Source: Streptomyces sp. KMM 9044 (GTDB lineage Bacteria > Actinomycetota > Actinomycetes > Streptomycetales > Streptomycetaceae). Taken from it: 64,000 nucleotides of DNA. The stretch lies in contig NZ_CP113910.1 of assembly GCF_024701375.2 (NCBI RefSeq), forward strand, positions 6,324,001 through 6,388,000, read 5' to 3'. Positions 27,484-40,370 of the stretch are shown piece after piece (position 1 is the first letter of the stretch; each line of letters opens with the position of its first letter). Below the pieces are notes generated by a model. It was given only the letters and a program-made list of their open reading frames with translations, did no database searches and was not told the origin of the DNA. The position numbers and the translations under genes were made by a program.

Positions 27484-29241
27484 ATGACTGAGTATGGCCG
27501 GGGCCGAGGCTCCGAACCGTGGCATCCGGACGACCCGTTGTACGGGGACGGCGGATGGGCAGGGCAGCAGACCCAGCAAGGTCAGCAGACCCCTTACGAC
27601 GGCCAGGCGCAGCACTATCCGCAGCAGCAGCAGTACGGCGAATGGGGCACCGCCGGGCAGCAGGGCGGGTACGGACAGCAGCCGTACGCGCAGTACGACC
27701 AGCAGCAGGGGCACCAGCAGCAGTACGACCAGCAGTACGCCCCCCAGCAGGTCCACCACTCCCACCAGCACGGGGACCAGCCGCATCCGGACCAGCAGCA
27801 GTACGACACGGGCGGCTGGCAGACCGGTGCCCAGCCCCACCCCCAGGACCCGTACGCGGCCGACCCCACGGACCCGTACGGGCAGCAGGGCGGGGCGTAC
27901 GGCGCCCAGCAGTCCGACTACTACGCGACCCCCGACGCCTATCCGCCGCCGGAGCCCCCGGCCCGTCGCAACACCGAGCCCGGCCGGCAGCCTGAGCAGG
28001 ACGCGGAACCGGAGCCGCGGACCGACTGGGACCCGGGGCCGGACCAGGGCGAACACGCCTTCTTCTCGGGCGACGACGGGGACGGGGACGGGGACGACGA
28101 GCCCGGCGGCCGCGGCGACCGCCGGGGGAGAGGCGCAAGGGGTGGCAAGGGAGCCAAGGGCAAGAAGCAGCGCGGCGGGTGCGCCTGCCTGGTGGTGGTG
28201 CTGGTCATCGGCGGCGGTGTGGCCGGTGTGAGCTATGTCGGCTGGCAGTTCGTCAAGGATCGTTTCGCCAGCGCCCCGGACTTCGCGGGCGAGGGCAACG
28301 GCGAGCAGGTGACCGTCACGATCCCCAAGGGTGCGGGCGGGTACGCCATCGGCCAGGTACTCAAGAAGGAAGGCGTGGTCAAGAGCGTCGACGCCTTCGT
28401 CGCGGCCCAGGCGGGCAACCCGCAGGGCGCCACCATCCAGGACGGCGTCTACACCCTCGAGCGGGAGATGTCGGCCGCCAGCGCGGTCGAGATGATGCTC
28501 AGCCCCGAGAGCCGCGACAACCTGATCATCGCCGAGGGCCGGCGCAACGCCGCGATCTACCAGCTCATCGACCAGCGCCTCAAGATCGACGAGGGGACCA
28601 CCGCCAAGGTCGCCAAGGAGGACTGGGAGAAGCTCGGCCTGCCCGACTGGGCGGTGAACAACGAGGACGTCAAGGACCCGCTGGAGGGATTCCTCTTCCC
28701 GTCCAGTTACGGTGCGGCCGAGGGGCAGACGCCCGAGGACGTGCTGAAATCCATGGTCGGGCAGGCCACCGCGACCTACGAGAAGCTCGGCGTCGTGGAG
28801 AAGGCCGAGAGTCTCGGTCTCGAGGACCCGTGGCAGCTGGTCACCGTGGCGAGCCTCGTCCAGGCCGAGGGCACCAGCCACAGCGACTTCCGCAGGATGT
28901 CCGAGGTCATCTACAACCGGCTCAAGCCGGGCAACACCGAGACCAACGGCATGCTGGAGTTCGACTCCACCTACAACTACGTCAAGAACCAGAGCAAGCT
29001 CGACCTGACGATCAGCGAGCTCCGGAACTACGACAACCCGTACAACACGTACTTCTACAAGGGCCTGCCGCCCGGACCGATCAGCAACCCCGGCGAGGAC
29101 GCCATCAAAGGCGCGCTCAACCCGACGGACGACGGCTGGTACTACTTCATCTCGCTCGACGGCAAGACCAGCGAGTTCACCAAGACCAACGCCGAGCACG
29201 CGAAGCTGGTCGAGAAGTGGAACGCATCGAGGGGCAACTGA
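27484..29241 (+). CDS. mltG: Endolytic murein transglycosylase MltG with long Gln-rich cytoplasmic region
   Basis: 585 residues. Residues 1-200 are low complexity, rich in Gln, Tyr, Gly and Pro (repeated YGQQ/QQQYD units), then acidic Asp/Gly and basic Lys/Gly stretches. One membrane helix follows at about 232-256 (LVVVLVIGGGVAGVSYVGW), then a LysM-like segment and the YceG domain. The catalytic Glu is in SLVQAEGTSHSDFRR (residue 462), with YNTYFYKGLPPGPISNPG near the end. It cuts nascent glycan strands at the membrane. The Gln-rich tail is typical of Streptomyces versions. It overlaps aroE by one base (TGATG). Confidence 0.92.
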   Translation: MTEYGRGRGSEPWHPDDPLYGDGGWAGQQTQQGQQTPYDGQAQHYPQQQQYGEWGTAGQQGGYGQQPYAQYDQQQGHQQQYDQQYAPQQVHHSHQHGDQPHPDQQQYDTGGWQTGAQPHPQDPYAADPTDPYGQQGGAYGAQQSDYYATPDAYPPPEPPARRNTEPGRQPEQDAEPEPRTDWDPGPDQGEHAFFSGDDGDGDGDDEPGGRGDRRGRGARGGKGAKGKKQRGGCACLVVVLVIGGGVAGVSYVGWQFVKDRFASAPDFAGEGNGEQVTVTIPKGAGGYAIGQVLKKEGVVKSVDAFVAAQAGNPQGATIQDGVYTLEREMSAASAVEMMLSPESRDNLIIAEGRRNAAIYQLIDQRLKIDEGTTAKVAKEDWEKLGLPDWAVNNEDVKDPLEGFLFPSSYGAAEGQTPEDVLKSMVGQATATYEKLGVVEKAESLGLEDPWQLVTVASLVQAEGTSHSDFRRMSEVIYNRLKPGNTETNGMLEFDSTYNYVKNQSKLDLTISELRNYDNPYNTYFYKGLPPGPISNPGEDAIKGALNPTDDGWYYFISLDGKTSEFTKTNAEHAKLVEKWNASRGN

Positions 29242-30068
29242 TGGCCGTACCCCGCCGTGCCGCCGTCCTCGGTTCCCCGATCGCCCACTCCCTCTCCCCG
29301 GTGCTGCACCGCGCAGCGTACGCGGAACTGGGGCTGGAGGACTGGACGTACGACCGCTTCGACGTCGACGAGCAGGCCCTGCCGGGCTTCTTCGAGGAAC
29401 TCGGGAGCGACTGGGCCGGCCTGTCGTTGACCATGCCGCTGAAGCGGGCCGTGATCCCGCTGCTGGACAGCATCAGCGGGACCGCGGCCTCGGTCGACGC
29501 GGTCAACACCGTTGTCCTCACCGAGGACGGTCGCCGGACGGGTGACAACACCGACATCCCCGGCATGGTCGCCGCCCTGCGTGAGCACGGCATCGACAAG
29601 GTGGACACCGCCGCGATCCTCGGCGCCGGAGCCACCGCGTCGTCCGCGCTCGCCGCGCTCGCGAGGATCTGCACGGGCGAGGTCGCCGTCTACGTCCGCA
29701 GTGAGGCCCGCGGCGCCGAGATACGGCAGTGGGCCGAGCGCCTGGACGTGGCGGTGCGCATCGCCGACTGGGACGACGCCGAGCAGGCCCTGCACGCACC
29801 ACTGGTGGTCGCTACGACCCCGGCGGGCGTCACCGACACCCTCGCCCGAGCCGTTCCCGAACGTCCGGCGGCTCTCTTCGACGTCCTCTACGATCCCTGG
29901 CCGACCGTTCTCGCGGCCCGCTGGTCGTCGTACGGCGGCGCGGTGGTCGGCGGGCTCGACCTGCTGGTGCACCAGGCGGTGCTCCAGGTCGAGCAGATGA
30001 CGGGGCGCTCACCGGCCCCGCTGGACGCCGTGCGGAAAGCGGGGGAGCGGGCGCTCGCGGCCCGATAG
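29241..30068 (+). CDS. aroE: Shikimate dehydrogenase
   Basis: 275 residues. Substrate-binding N-domain (AVLGSPIAHSLSPVLHRAAY, LSLTMPLKRAV with the catalytic Lys, AVNTVV, GDNTDIPG) and a Rossmann C-domain (AAILGAGATASSALAAL). It reduces 3-dehydroshikimate to shikimate with NADPH. The start is fixed by overlap with the mltG stop. The nearby aroC-aroK-aroB genes supply neighbouring steps of the pathway, but 875 bp with a small gene and a MITE-like element separate them. Confidence 0.93.
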   Translation: MAVPRRAAVLGSPIAHSLSPVLHRAAYAELGLEDWTYDRFDVDEQALPGFFEELGSDWAGLSLTMPLKRAVIPLLDSISGTAASVDAVNTVVLTEDGRRTGDNTDIPGMVAALREHGIDKVDTAAILGAGATASSALAALARICTGEVAVYVRSEARGAEIRQWAERLDVAVRIADWDDAEQALHAPLVVATTPAGVTDTLARAVPERPAALFDVLYDPWPTVLAARWSSYGGAVVGGLDLLVHQAVLQVEQMTGRSPAPLDAVRKAGERALAAR

Positions 30069-30118
30069 GGTCCCGTCCGGTTCCGCAGGGGACGGAGCCG
30101 GGGGAGGGACACGCGTTC

Positions 30119-30415
30119 ATGTCCGCAGGCACGCCACTGGTGTCCTGGAAGACTCGGATCTTCGAGTCCGTACCGGGCTTTCTGCCCGACCGGGTGCAGA
30201 TCACGGTGCTGGCCCTGGTCGTTCTCGTCGTCGTGTCCCGGGCCGTCAGGACCAAGCGCCGGACCGCCCACCGGCGTGCCACCCGTGCCGGCCGGCCGGT
30301 CCACGTGGCGGCCCCGCACGGACAGGACTCCGCTGCTCAATTCGGCGAGCGATCACGTGCCGTGCTTTCAGGGCTCGGCCGCGCCCGGCCTGCCTGCATC
30401 CGCGACGCGCTCTGA
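30119..30415 (+). CDS. Small single-pass membrane protein
   Basis: 98 residues from ATG 30119 behind GGGGGAGGG. One membrane segment (VQITVLALVVLVVVSRAV, about residues 26-43), then a basic tail (RTKRRTAHRRATRAGR). The last ~25 residues are read from a repeat sequence (30320-30344), so the original C-terminus may have been shorter and extended by that insertion. Function unknown; sits between aroE and aroC. Confidence 0.55.
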   Translation: MSAGTPLVSWKTRIFESVPGFLPDRVQITVLALVVLVVVSRAVRTKRRTAHRRATRAGRPVHVAAPHGQDSAAQFGERSRAVLSGLGRARPACIRDAL

Positions 30416-30471
30416 AGGCCGTATCGGCACGGCGTCATCACGCCGGGTAATTGCGCGGCAGAGTCGGACAG

Positions 30472-30602
30472 GACTCTGCTGCTCAATTCGAGGGATGGTC
30501 ACGCACCGCATCCGAGAGGGGCCGGACCGCCTCCTCGCGAGGCCCGTTCCACGCGCCCCGTCGAGGGGCCGGCGTCACTCTCCGCAATTGAGCAACAGAG
30601 TC
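30472..30602. mobile_element. MITE-like element, 131 bp
   Basis: 17-bp terminal inverted repeats, 16 of 17 matching (gactctgctgctcaatt at 30472-30488; the complement of gactctgttgctcaatt at 30586-30602), flanked on each side by the direct repeat GGACAG (30466-30471, 30603-30608). No coding capacity. A third copy of one end, also behind GGACAG, is at 30326-30344. The rest of 30416-30943 has no gene that I can support. Confidence 0.6.
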
Positions 30603-30943
30603 GGACAGAGCGGCAAAGCCGACCACCTGGGCCAGTACGCGCCGCGGTCCGCTCAGCCCGCACCGCACGTCACCGCGCAGGTCACGGCGGGACAGAGCGG
30701 CGCCGGCTTCCTCGGGGCCCACGCCCCCGGGCAGCACCGCCCGGGCGACGGCCGCGCCTGACGCCCCGGCGGTCCTGCCGCCCCGGCGGTGCTCGTCCGA
30801 CTGATGGACCGGCGACCGGACACGCCGCCCGGACGTGGGAGGATCGGACGTGGCGGGCCGGGGCCGCGCACCCCGTCGCGCCGTAGCCGTACGCGACGAC
30901 GCGTGCGCAGGGCAGTACCGGGCGCGAGCATGGAGGAGCACCG

Positions 30944-33728
<2,785 letters not shown>

Positions 33729-33956
33729 CACCCGAGGGGGCTTGCCCGGCCGGGCAACCGGTGAATCGGCCCGGCGGTCAGGGCACTCGAAGCCGCCTTC
33801 GGCCGTTCACCGGACAACGGCAGGGACGGTACTCGTTCGAACAGCCGCTCCGACGCTCTAGGCTGTCGGAGAGCAGGGGGGATTCCCCCTGCCATCAGTG
33901 CTTGTCGCCTGCGGCGAGTGAACCGAGCCCAGCAGACCGAGACGGAGTGGCACCGG

Positions 33957-34802
33957 ATGCAGCACGCAGGGGGTTCTCCGCTGCAACCGCCCCACCGGCC
34001 GGGGCACGGACCGGCCGACGGCTGGTCACCGCCCGCACACCATCCGGGACCGCGCCAGGGATCCGTCCCGGTGCCCGCGCCGCCGCCGGCTCCCGGCTAC
34101 CCCGCCCCCCCGCCCGGACCCACACAGCGGCCCGCGGGCGCCCCGCATCAGCCGCCGGACACCACCGGGCACGTGCCGCTGCCGCCGGGCGGCCCCGTCG
34201 CCATACCCAGCGTCCCGCAGGCACCCGCGGCCCCCGACCCGGCCGGTACGACCCTCGCGGTCCTGCTCATAGGCCCCGCGGGCGCCGGGAAGACCAGCGT
34301 CGCCAAGTACTGGGCGGACCACCGCCGGGTACCGACCGCGCACATCAGCCTGGACGACGTACGCGAGTGGGTGCGGTCCGGCTTCGCCGACCCGCAGACC
34401 GGGTGGAACGACCACTCGGAGGCGCAGTACCGCCTGGCCCGACGCACCTGCGGCTTCGCCGCGCGCAACTTCCTCGCCAACGGGATCTCCTGCATCCTCG
34501 ACGACGCCGTCTTCCCCGACCGACCGGTCGTCGGCCTGGGCGGCTGGAAACGGCATGTGGGGCCGGGCCTGCTGCCGGTCGTGCTGCTGCCCGGTCTGGA
34601 CATCGTCCTGGAACGCAATGCCGAGCGGTCCGGCAACCGCCGCCTCGACGACGAGGAGGTCGCCCGCATCCACGGCCGCATGGCCGGCTGGTACGGCTCG
34701 GGCCTCCCGATCATCGACAACTCCCAGCTCGGCATACCGGAAACGGCCGCCGTCCTGGACGACGTCCTCGCCAGGTCCATCGCCAGCCCGCCGTCCTGGT
34801 GA
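33957..34802 (+). CDS. P-loop kinase-like protein with Pro-rich N-terminus
   Basis: 281 residues from ATG 33957 (MQHAGGSPLQPPHRPGHG), chosen for GGAG upstream; a GTG at 33918 is possible but has no site. Residues 1-95 are Pro/Gly/His-rich and disordered. Then comes a P-loop domain: VLLIGPAGAGKTSVAKYW, HISLDDVREWVRSGF, CILDDAVFPDRP and VVLLPGLDIVLERNAERSGNR with a lid-like Arg pair. This is the layout of small-molecule phosphotransferases. The substrate is unknown. It lies between aroB and the M24-like gene and has its own 228-bp upstream gap. Confidence 0.75.
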   Translation: MQHAGGSPLQPPHRPGHGPADGWSPPAHHPGPRQGSVPVPAPPPAPGYPAPPPGPTQRPAGAPHQPPDTTGHVPLPPGGPVAIPSVPQAPAAPDPAGTTLAVLLIGPAGAGKTSVAKYWADHRRVPTAHISLDDVREWVRSGFADPQTGWNDHSEAQYRLARRTCGFAARNFLANGISCILDDAVFPDRPVVGLGGWKRHVGPGLLPVVLLPGLDIVLERNAERSGNRRLDDEEVARIHGRMAGWYGSGLPIIDNSQLGIPETAAVLDDVLARSIASPPSW

Positions 34803-35067
34803 GCCACCGGCGGCGACCGCCCCGGCACGACAGGTGCGCTGCCCGGCCGCCCTGCACCGGGCAGCCGGAGCCGTGCGACCGGCCGGCATGCCGACCGCTT
34901 TCGCCGGACACGGCCGCAGCGGCCCGGCGGGCCACAAGCGCCTGGAGCGCACGCAGGGCCGTCGGACCGCCCGGGCCTGCCCGGGACACTGCCGCAGGCG
35001 CTGCACACCGCCGCCCACTCGGACCTCTCGACCGGCGGTTCTCGGCCACCGCTCATAGGCTCGTGAC

Positions 35068-36174
35068 ATGTCTGAGGTGTACGCGCTCCGCCGGAGGCGG
35101 CTGAGGGAAAGCTGCAACGCGGGAGGCAGCGCGGCGGCGCTGGTCACCCGGCCCGCCAATGTGCGCTATCTCACGGGCGCAGCTCCCGAAGGCGCCGCGC
35201 TGCTGCTGGGCCCCGCCGAGGACCTCCTGCTGTGCGTCGGCCCGCCCGACGACCGTTCCCCGCAGACCCGGCCCGACGAGGCGCTGCGGGTGCACGTCGT
35301 GCCCGGCTCCGGTGGTGATTCCGCCGTCGCGGCCGCCGGGCTCGCCGCCACCGGGGGCGCCGACTCCCTCGCCGTCGAGGAGCACCACCTCACCGTGACC
35401 CGGCACCGCGCCCTCCGCTCGGCCGCCCCCGGACTGCGCCTGGCGGGCGTCGGCAGCGCCGTCGAACAGCTCCGTGTGGTCAAGGACGAGGAGGAGATCT
35501 CCTGTCTGCGCATCGGCGCGGAGATCGCCGACCAGGCCCTCGGCGAGCTGCTGGAGTCCATCCTCGTCGGCCGCACCGAACGCCATCTCGCACTGGAACT
35601 GGAGCGCCGCCTGGTCGACCACGGCGCCGACGGTCCCGCCTTCGCCACCTCGGTCGCCACCGGCCCGAACGCCGGGCGGCCCGGTCACCGGCCCACCGAC
35701 CGGCGGGTGGAGGAGGGCGACTTCCTCTCCGTCTGTCTCGGCGCCACCTACCGCGGGTACCGATGTGAGATCGGACGTACGTTTGTCATCGGCACCGCTC
35801 CCGCGGACTGGCAGATCGAACTTTACGACCTCGTCTTCACCGCTCAGCGGGCCGGCCGGGAGTCCCTCGTACCGGGCGCCGCCTGCTGTGACGTGGACCG
35901 TGCGGCCCGCCAGGTGCTGGACAGCGCGGGGTACGCCGCGGCCCTTCCGGCGCTCACCGGACACGGGGTCGGACTCGAAATCGACGAGGACCCGCAATTG
36001 ACCCCCGGGGCCATGGGTAAACTGGAGGCTTGTGTGCCGGTCACCGTCGAACCGGGGGTCCACCTCCCGGGCCGGGGCGGTGTCCGGATCGATGACACGC
36101 TCGTCGTACGCCCCGAGGCGGACGGCGGACCCGAGCTACTCACCATCACGACCAAGGAACTGCTGGCGCTCTAG
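35068..36174 (+). CDS. M24-family (aminopeptidase P-like) protein with altered metal ligands
   Basis: 368 residues with the two-domain Xaa-Pro peptidase layout: a creatinase-like N-domain to about 125, then a pita-bread domain. The five metal ligands expected in active M24 enzymes are not all kept: the first Asp is Cys223 (GDFLSVCLGATY), the second is Glu234 (YRCEIGRTF), His299 is present (GHGVGLEID), Glu328 is present (TVEPGVHLPG), and the last Glu is Asp342 (GVRIDDTLVV). It may therefore be inactive, bind metal differently, or act as a pseudo-enzyme. It sits 57 bp upstream of efp, a position M24 peptidases often take. Confidence 0.82.
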   Translation: MSEVYALRRRRLRESCNAGGSAAALVTRPANVRYLTGAAPEGAALLLGPAEDLLLCVGPPDDRSPQTRPDEALRVHVVPGSGGDSAVAAAGLAATGGADSLAVEEHHLTVTRHRALRSAAPGLRLAGVGSAVEQLRVVKDEEEISCLRIGAEIADQALGELLESILVGRTERHLALELERRLVDHGADGPAFATSVATGPNAGRPGHRPTDRRVEEGDFLSVCLGATYRGYRCEIGRTFVIGTAPADWQIELYDLVFTAQRAGRESLVPGAACCDVDRAARQVLDSAGYAAALPALTGHGVGLEIDEDPQLTPGAMGKLEACVPVTVEPGVHLPGRGGVRIDDTLVVRPEADGGPELLTITTKELLAL

Positions 36175-36231
36175 CTTCGCGCCGAGTGCCGGCCCCGGGT
36201 CGTCTCACGTCAGTCCAGGAGATTGCGCAAC

Positions 36232-36798
36232 GTGGCTTCCACGAACGACCTCAAGAACGGCATGGTGCTCAAGCTCGACGGTGGCCAGCTCTGGTCCGTC
36301 GTCGAGTTCCAGCACGTCAAGCCCGGCAAGGGCCCGGCTTTCGTGCGCACCAAGCTCAAGAACGTGCTCTCCGGCAAGACCGTCGACAAGACCTTCAACG
36401 CCGGTGTGAAGGTCGAAACGGCCACCGTCGACAAGCGGGACATGCAGTTCTCCTACATGGACGGCGACTACTTCGTCTTCATGGACATGGAGACCTATGA
36501 CCAGCTGCACGTCGACCGCAAGGCCGTCGGCGACGCCGCCAACTTCCTCATCGAGGGGTTCGGGGCCACCGTCGCGCAGCACGAGGGCGAGGTGCTCTTC
36601 GTCGAGCTTCCGGCCGCCGTCGAGCTGACCATCGCCGAGACCGAGCCGGGAGTCCAGGGCGACCGCTCCACCGGCGGTACCAAGCCGGCCACACTGGAGA
36701 CCGGGCACCAGATCCAGGTCCCGCTCTTCATCACCACCGGTGAGAAGATCAAGGTCGACACCCGTACGAGCGACTACCTCGGCCGGGTGAACAGCTAA
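36232..36798 (+). CDS. efp: Elongation factor P
   Basis: 188 residues from GTG 36232 ([18 protein letters not shown]), with AGGAG upstream; an in-frame ATG at 36223 lies inside that site. KOW-like N-domain with the loop [13 protein letters not shown], where Lys is at the tip, then two OB domains ending ISIKVDTRT-like ([16 protein letters not shown]). EF-P rescues ribosomes stalled at polyproline. nusB follows 2 bp later. Confidence 0.95.
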   Translation: MASTNDLKNGMVLKLDGGQLWSVVEFQHVKPGKGPAFVRTKLKNVLSGKTVDKTFNAGVKVETATVDKRDMQFSYMDGDYFVFMDMETYDQLHVDRKAVGDAANFLIEGFGATVAQHEGEVLFVELPAAVELTIAETEPGVQGDRSTGGTKPATLETGHQIQVPLFITTGEKIKVDTRTSDYLGRVNS

Positions 36799-36800
36799 CC

Positions 36801-37235
36801 GTGGCTGCCCGCAACACGGCCCGCAAGCGCGCCTTCCAGATCCTCTTCGAGGGCGACCAGCGCGGCGCCGACGTCCTGACGGTCCTCGCGGACTGGGTCC
36901 GGCACTCCCGGTCCGACACCCGGCAGCCGCCGGTGAGCGAGTACACGATGCAGCTGGTCGAGGGGTACGCGCAGCACGCGACGCGCATCGACGAGCTGAT
37001 CGCGCAGTACTCGGTCGGCTGGACCCTGGACCGCATGCCGGTCGTCGACCGCAACATCCTGCGTCTCGGCGCCTACGAGCTGGTCTGGGTCGACGAGACC
37101 CCGGACGCCGTCGTGCTCGACGAGATGGTGCAGCTGGCGAAGGAGTTCTCCACGGAGGAGTCGCCCTCGTTCGTCAACGGCCTCCTCGGCCGGTTCAAGG
37201 AACTCAAGCCCTCGCTGCGCCGCGACGGGGTCTGA
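36801..37235 (+). CDS. nusB: Transcription antitermination factor NusB
   Basis: 144 residues, all helical, from GTG 36801. Start AARNTARKRAFQILFEGDQRG carries the BoxA RNA-binding arginines. Later motifs: RMPVVDRNILRLGAYEL and TPDAVVLDEMVQLAKEFS, then the closing SPSFVNGLLGRF. It works with NusE in rRNA antitermination. Two bases after efp, so cotranscribed. An IS1182 relic lies downstream. Confidence 0.94.
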   Translation: MAARNTARKRAFQILFEGDQRGADVLTVLADWVRHSRSDTRQPPVSEYTMQLVEGYAQHATRIDELIAQYSVGWTLDRMPVVDRNILRLGAYELVWVDETPDAVVLDEMVQLAKEFSTEESPSFVNGLLGRFKELKPSLRRDGV

Positions 37236-37329
37236 GCAGGCGTCGGCCAAGGGCGCACAGGCCGTGACCCGGCACGGACACGCCGGAGGGGCCCGCAGCG
37301 GTCGCGGACGCTGTTGGTTGATTCGGGTC

Positions 37330-37755
37330 TTGTTGCTTCGCCCCGCCGACTTGGTCGGCGGGGCGAAGCGCTGCGAAGTGGCGGGTGCGGGTTCGTGGTC
37401 GTCCGGTGAGGTGGGTGTCAGTGCGGGCGAGGTTGATCGCGGCGCCGGTCAGCTGGTGCTGGAGGCTGGTCTTCGCCAGGCCGCGGTAGCGGGATCTGCG
37501 CAGGCCGCAGCGCCCGACGCCTTGGGAGATGGTGCCTTCGACGCCGGCGCGGACCTTGTAGCGGTCTTTCCGGTCATCGGTCATCGGTCTGCTGGAGAGC
37601 GCGGGTGCGTTGAAGGGCCTGGTGCTTGTCGTGCTGCCGCAGAGTGAGTTCCCTGCGCTCGGCCTTGGGTGAGCTGACGCAGTCTCGCAGTGCGGGGCAA
37701 TGGCGGCAGTCGGCGGGAGAAAATCTGACCCGGATCACGGGAAGGTGAATGCGCT
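37330..37755 (-). pseudogene. IS1182-family transposase relic
   Basis: C-terminal fragment only. One minus frame reads VIRVRFSPADCRHCPALRDC and RELTLRQHDKHQALQRTRALQ; a second frame continues DRYKVRAGVEGTISQGVGR, LRRSRYRGLAKTSLQHQL and GAAINLARTDTHLTGR. They are joined across a 7-bp tandem duplication (ggtcatc twice at 37572-37585) that causes the frameshift. The N-terminal half is gone and the ends are not defined. It sits between nusB and the bldD terminator. Confidence 0.7.
37335..37369. terminator. Strong hairpin at the edge of the IS1182 relic
   Basis: 16-bp perfect stem (gcttcgccccgccgac at 37335-37350 with 37354-37369) and a 3-nt loop, 100 bp after nusB. It could end efp-nusB transcription or be part of the relic. 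Confidence 0.6.
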
Positions 37756-37860
37756 CCGGGCCCCTCCGGCATGTCCAGGGCTTTCCCCCCCGGGGCAGCA
37801 CGGGCCCGTCCGGGGCCCTGGCTGCATCCTGGGGCCGGAGAACGGCTGCCGGACAAACGC

Positions 37861-37902
37861 CGCCGGGGTGGCCCGGCCTCTGCAGGCCGGGCCACCCCGG
37901 CG
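37861..37902 (-). terminator. bldD terminator
   Basis: 19-bp perfect stem (cgccggggtggcccggcct at 37861-37879 with 37884-37902) and a 4-nt loop, 38 bp beyond the bldD stop in its direction of transcription. Confidence 0.82.
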
Positions 37903-37940
37903 GTACGTTTCTGCTCGGGGCTGCCCGGGTGGTGGTGCGA

Positions 37941-39277
<1,337 letters not shown>

Positions 39278-39385
39278 CGATCCGGGCGCGCGCCGCACGC
39301 GTACGCCGGCCCGGTGCGCCACCATGCGCACGCCTGCCCGGATTCTCCCGTTCTTCCTATTGAACCGCCTTACGGAGCCTGACAG

Positions 39386-40366
39386 ATGCAGCGTCATCTC
39401 ATCTCGGCCGCCGACCTCACCCGCGACGACGCCGTCCTGATCCTCGACACCGCCGAGGAGATGGCCAGGGTCGCCGACCGGCCGATCAAGAAACTGCCGA
39501 CCCTGCGCGGCCGGACCGTCGTCAACCTCTTCTTCGAGGACTCCACCCGGACCCGGATCTCCTTCGAGGCAGCCGAGAAGCGGCTGTCCGCGGACGTCAT
39601 CAACTTCACCGCCAAGGGCTCCAGCGTCTCCAAGGGCGAGTCCCTCAAGGACACCGCCCAGACCCTGGAGGCCATGGGGGTCGACGCCGTCGTCATCCGG
39701 CACGGCGCCTCCGGGGCCCCGTACCGGCTGGCCACCTCCGGCTGGATCGACGCGCACGTCATCAACGCCGGCGACGGCACCCACCAGCACCCCACCCAGG
39801 CACTGCTCGACGCCTTCACCATGCGGCGCCGGCTCGTCGGCCGGGACGCCGGAATCGGCCAGGACCTCTCCGGCCGGCGCATCACGCTCGTCGGCGACGT
39901 CCTGCACAGCCGGGTCGCCCGCTCCAACGTCGACCTGCTGCACACCCTCGGCGCAGAGGTCACCCTCGTCGCCCCGCCGACCCTGCTGCCGGTCGGCGTC
40001 GAGGCCTGGCCCTGCGAGGTCTCCTACGACCTCGACCGCACCCTGCCCAAGTCCGACGCCGTGATGATGCTGCGCGTGCAGCGCGAGCGCATGAAGGCCG
40101 CGTTCTTCCCGACCGAGCGCGAGTACTCACGGCGCTACGGCCTCGACGGCGAGCGCATGCGGCGGATGCCCGGGCACGCGATCGTGATGCACCCCGGCCC
40201 CATGGTCCGTGGGATGGAGATCACCGCCGAGGTGGCCGACTCCGAGCGCTGCACCGTCGTCGAGCAGGTCACCAACGGGGTCTCCATCCGGATGGCCGTC
40301 CTGTACCTGCTACTCGGGGGCAACGAACCCGCCGTCACACCCGCCCGCACCACGGAGGAGAAGTAA
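39386..40366 (+). CDS. pyrB: Aspartate carbamoyltransferase catalytic subunit
   Basis: 326 residues. Carbamoyl phosphate site [13 protein letters not shown] (about 51-63), then [24 protein letters not shown] and MLRVQRERM. No pyrI regulatory subunit gene nearby. First committed step of pyrimidine synthesis. Followed 4 bp later by pyrC. Confidence 0.95.
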   Translation: MQRHLISAADLTRDDAVLILDTAEEMARVADRPIKKLPTLRGRTVVNLFFEDSTRTRISFEAAEKRLSADVINFTAKGSSVSKGESLKDTAQTLEAMGVDAVVIRHGASGAPYRLATSGWIDAHVINAGDGTHQHPTQALLDAFTMRRRLVGRDAGIGQDLSGRRITLVGDVLHSRVARSNVDLLHTLGAEVTLVAPPTLLPVGVEAWPCEVSYDLDRTLPKSDAVMMLRVQRERMKAAFFPTEREYSRRYGLDGERMRRMPGHAIVMHPGPMVRGMEITAEVADSERCTVVEQVTNGVSIRMAVLYLLLGGNEPAVTPARTTEEK

Positions 40367-40370
40367 CACG

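Noticed and set aside
27600..27900. Repeated cagcag/tacg units taken as a repeat array
   Set aside because: They encode the Gln/Tyr-rich cytoplasmic tail of MltG, a common feature of the Streptomyces protein; no CRISPR-like spacing.
33918..33956. GTG 33918 as start of the P-loop protein
   Set aside because: No ribosome binding site; ATG 33957 has GGAG at a usable distance.
34803..35067. Small gene between the P-loop protein and the M24-like gene
   Set aside because: Frames here are shadows with no start supported by a ribosome binding site; I see only non-coding sequence.
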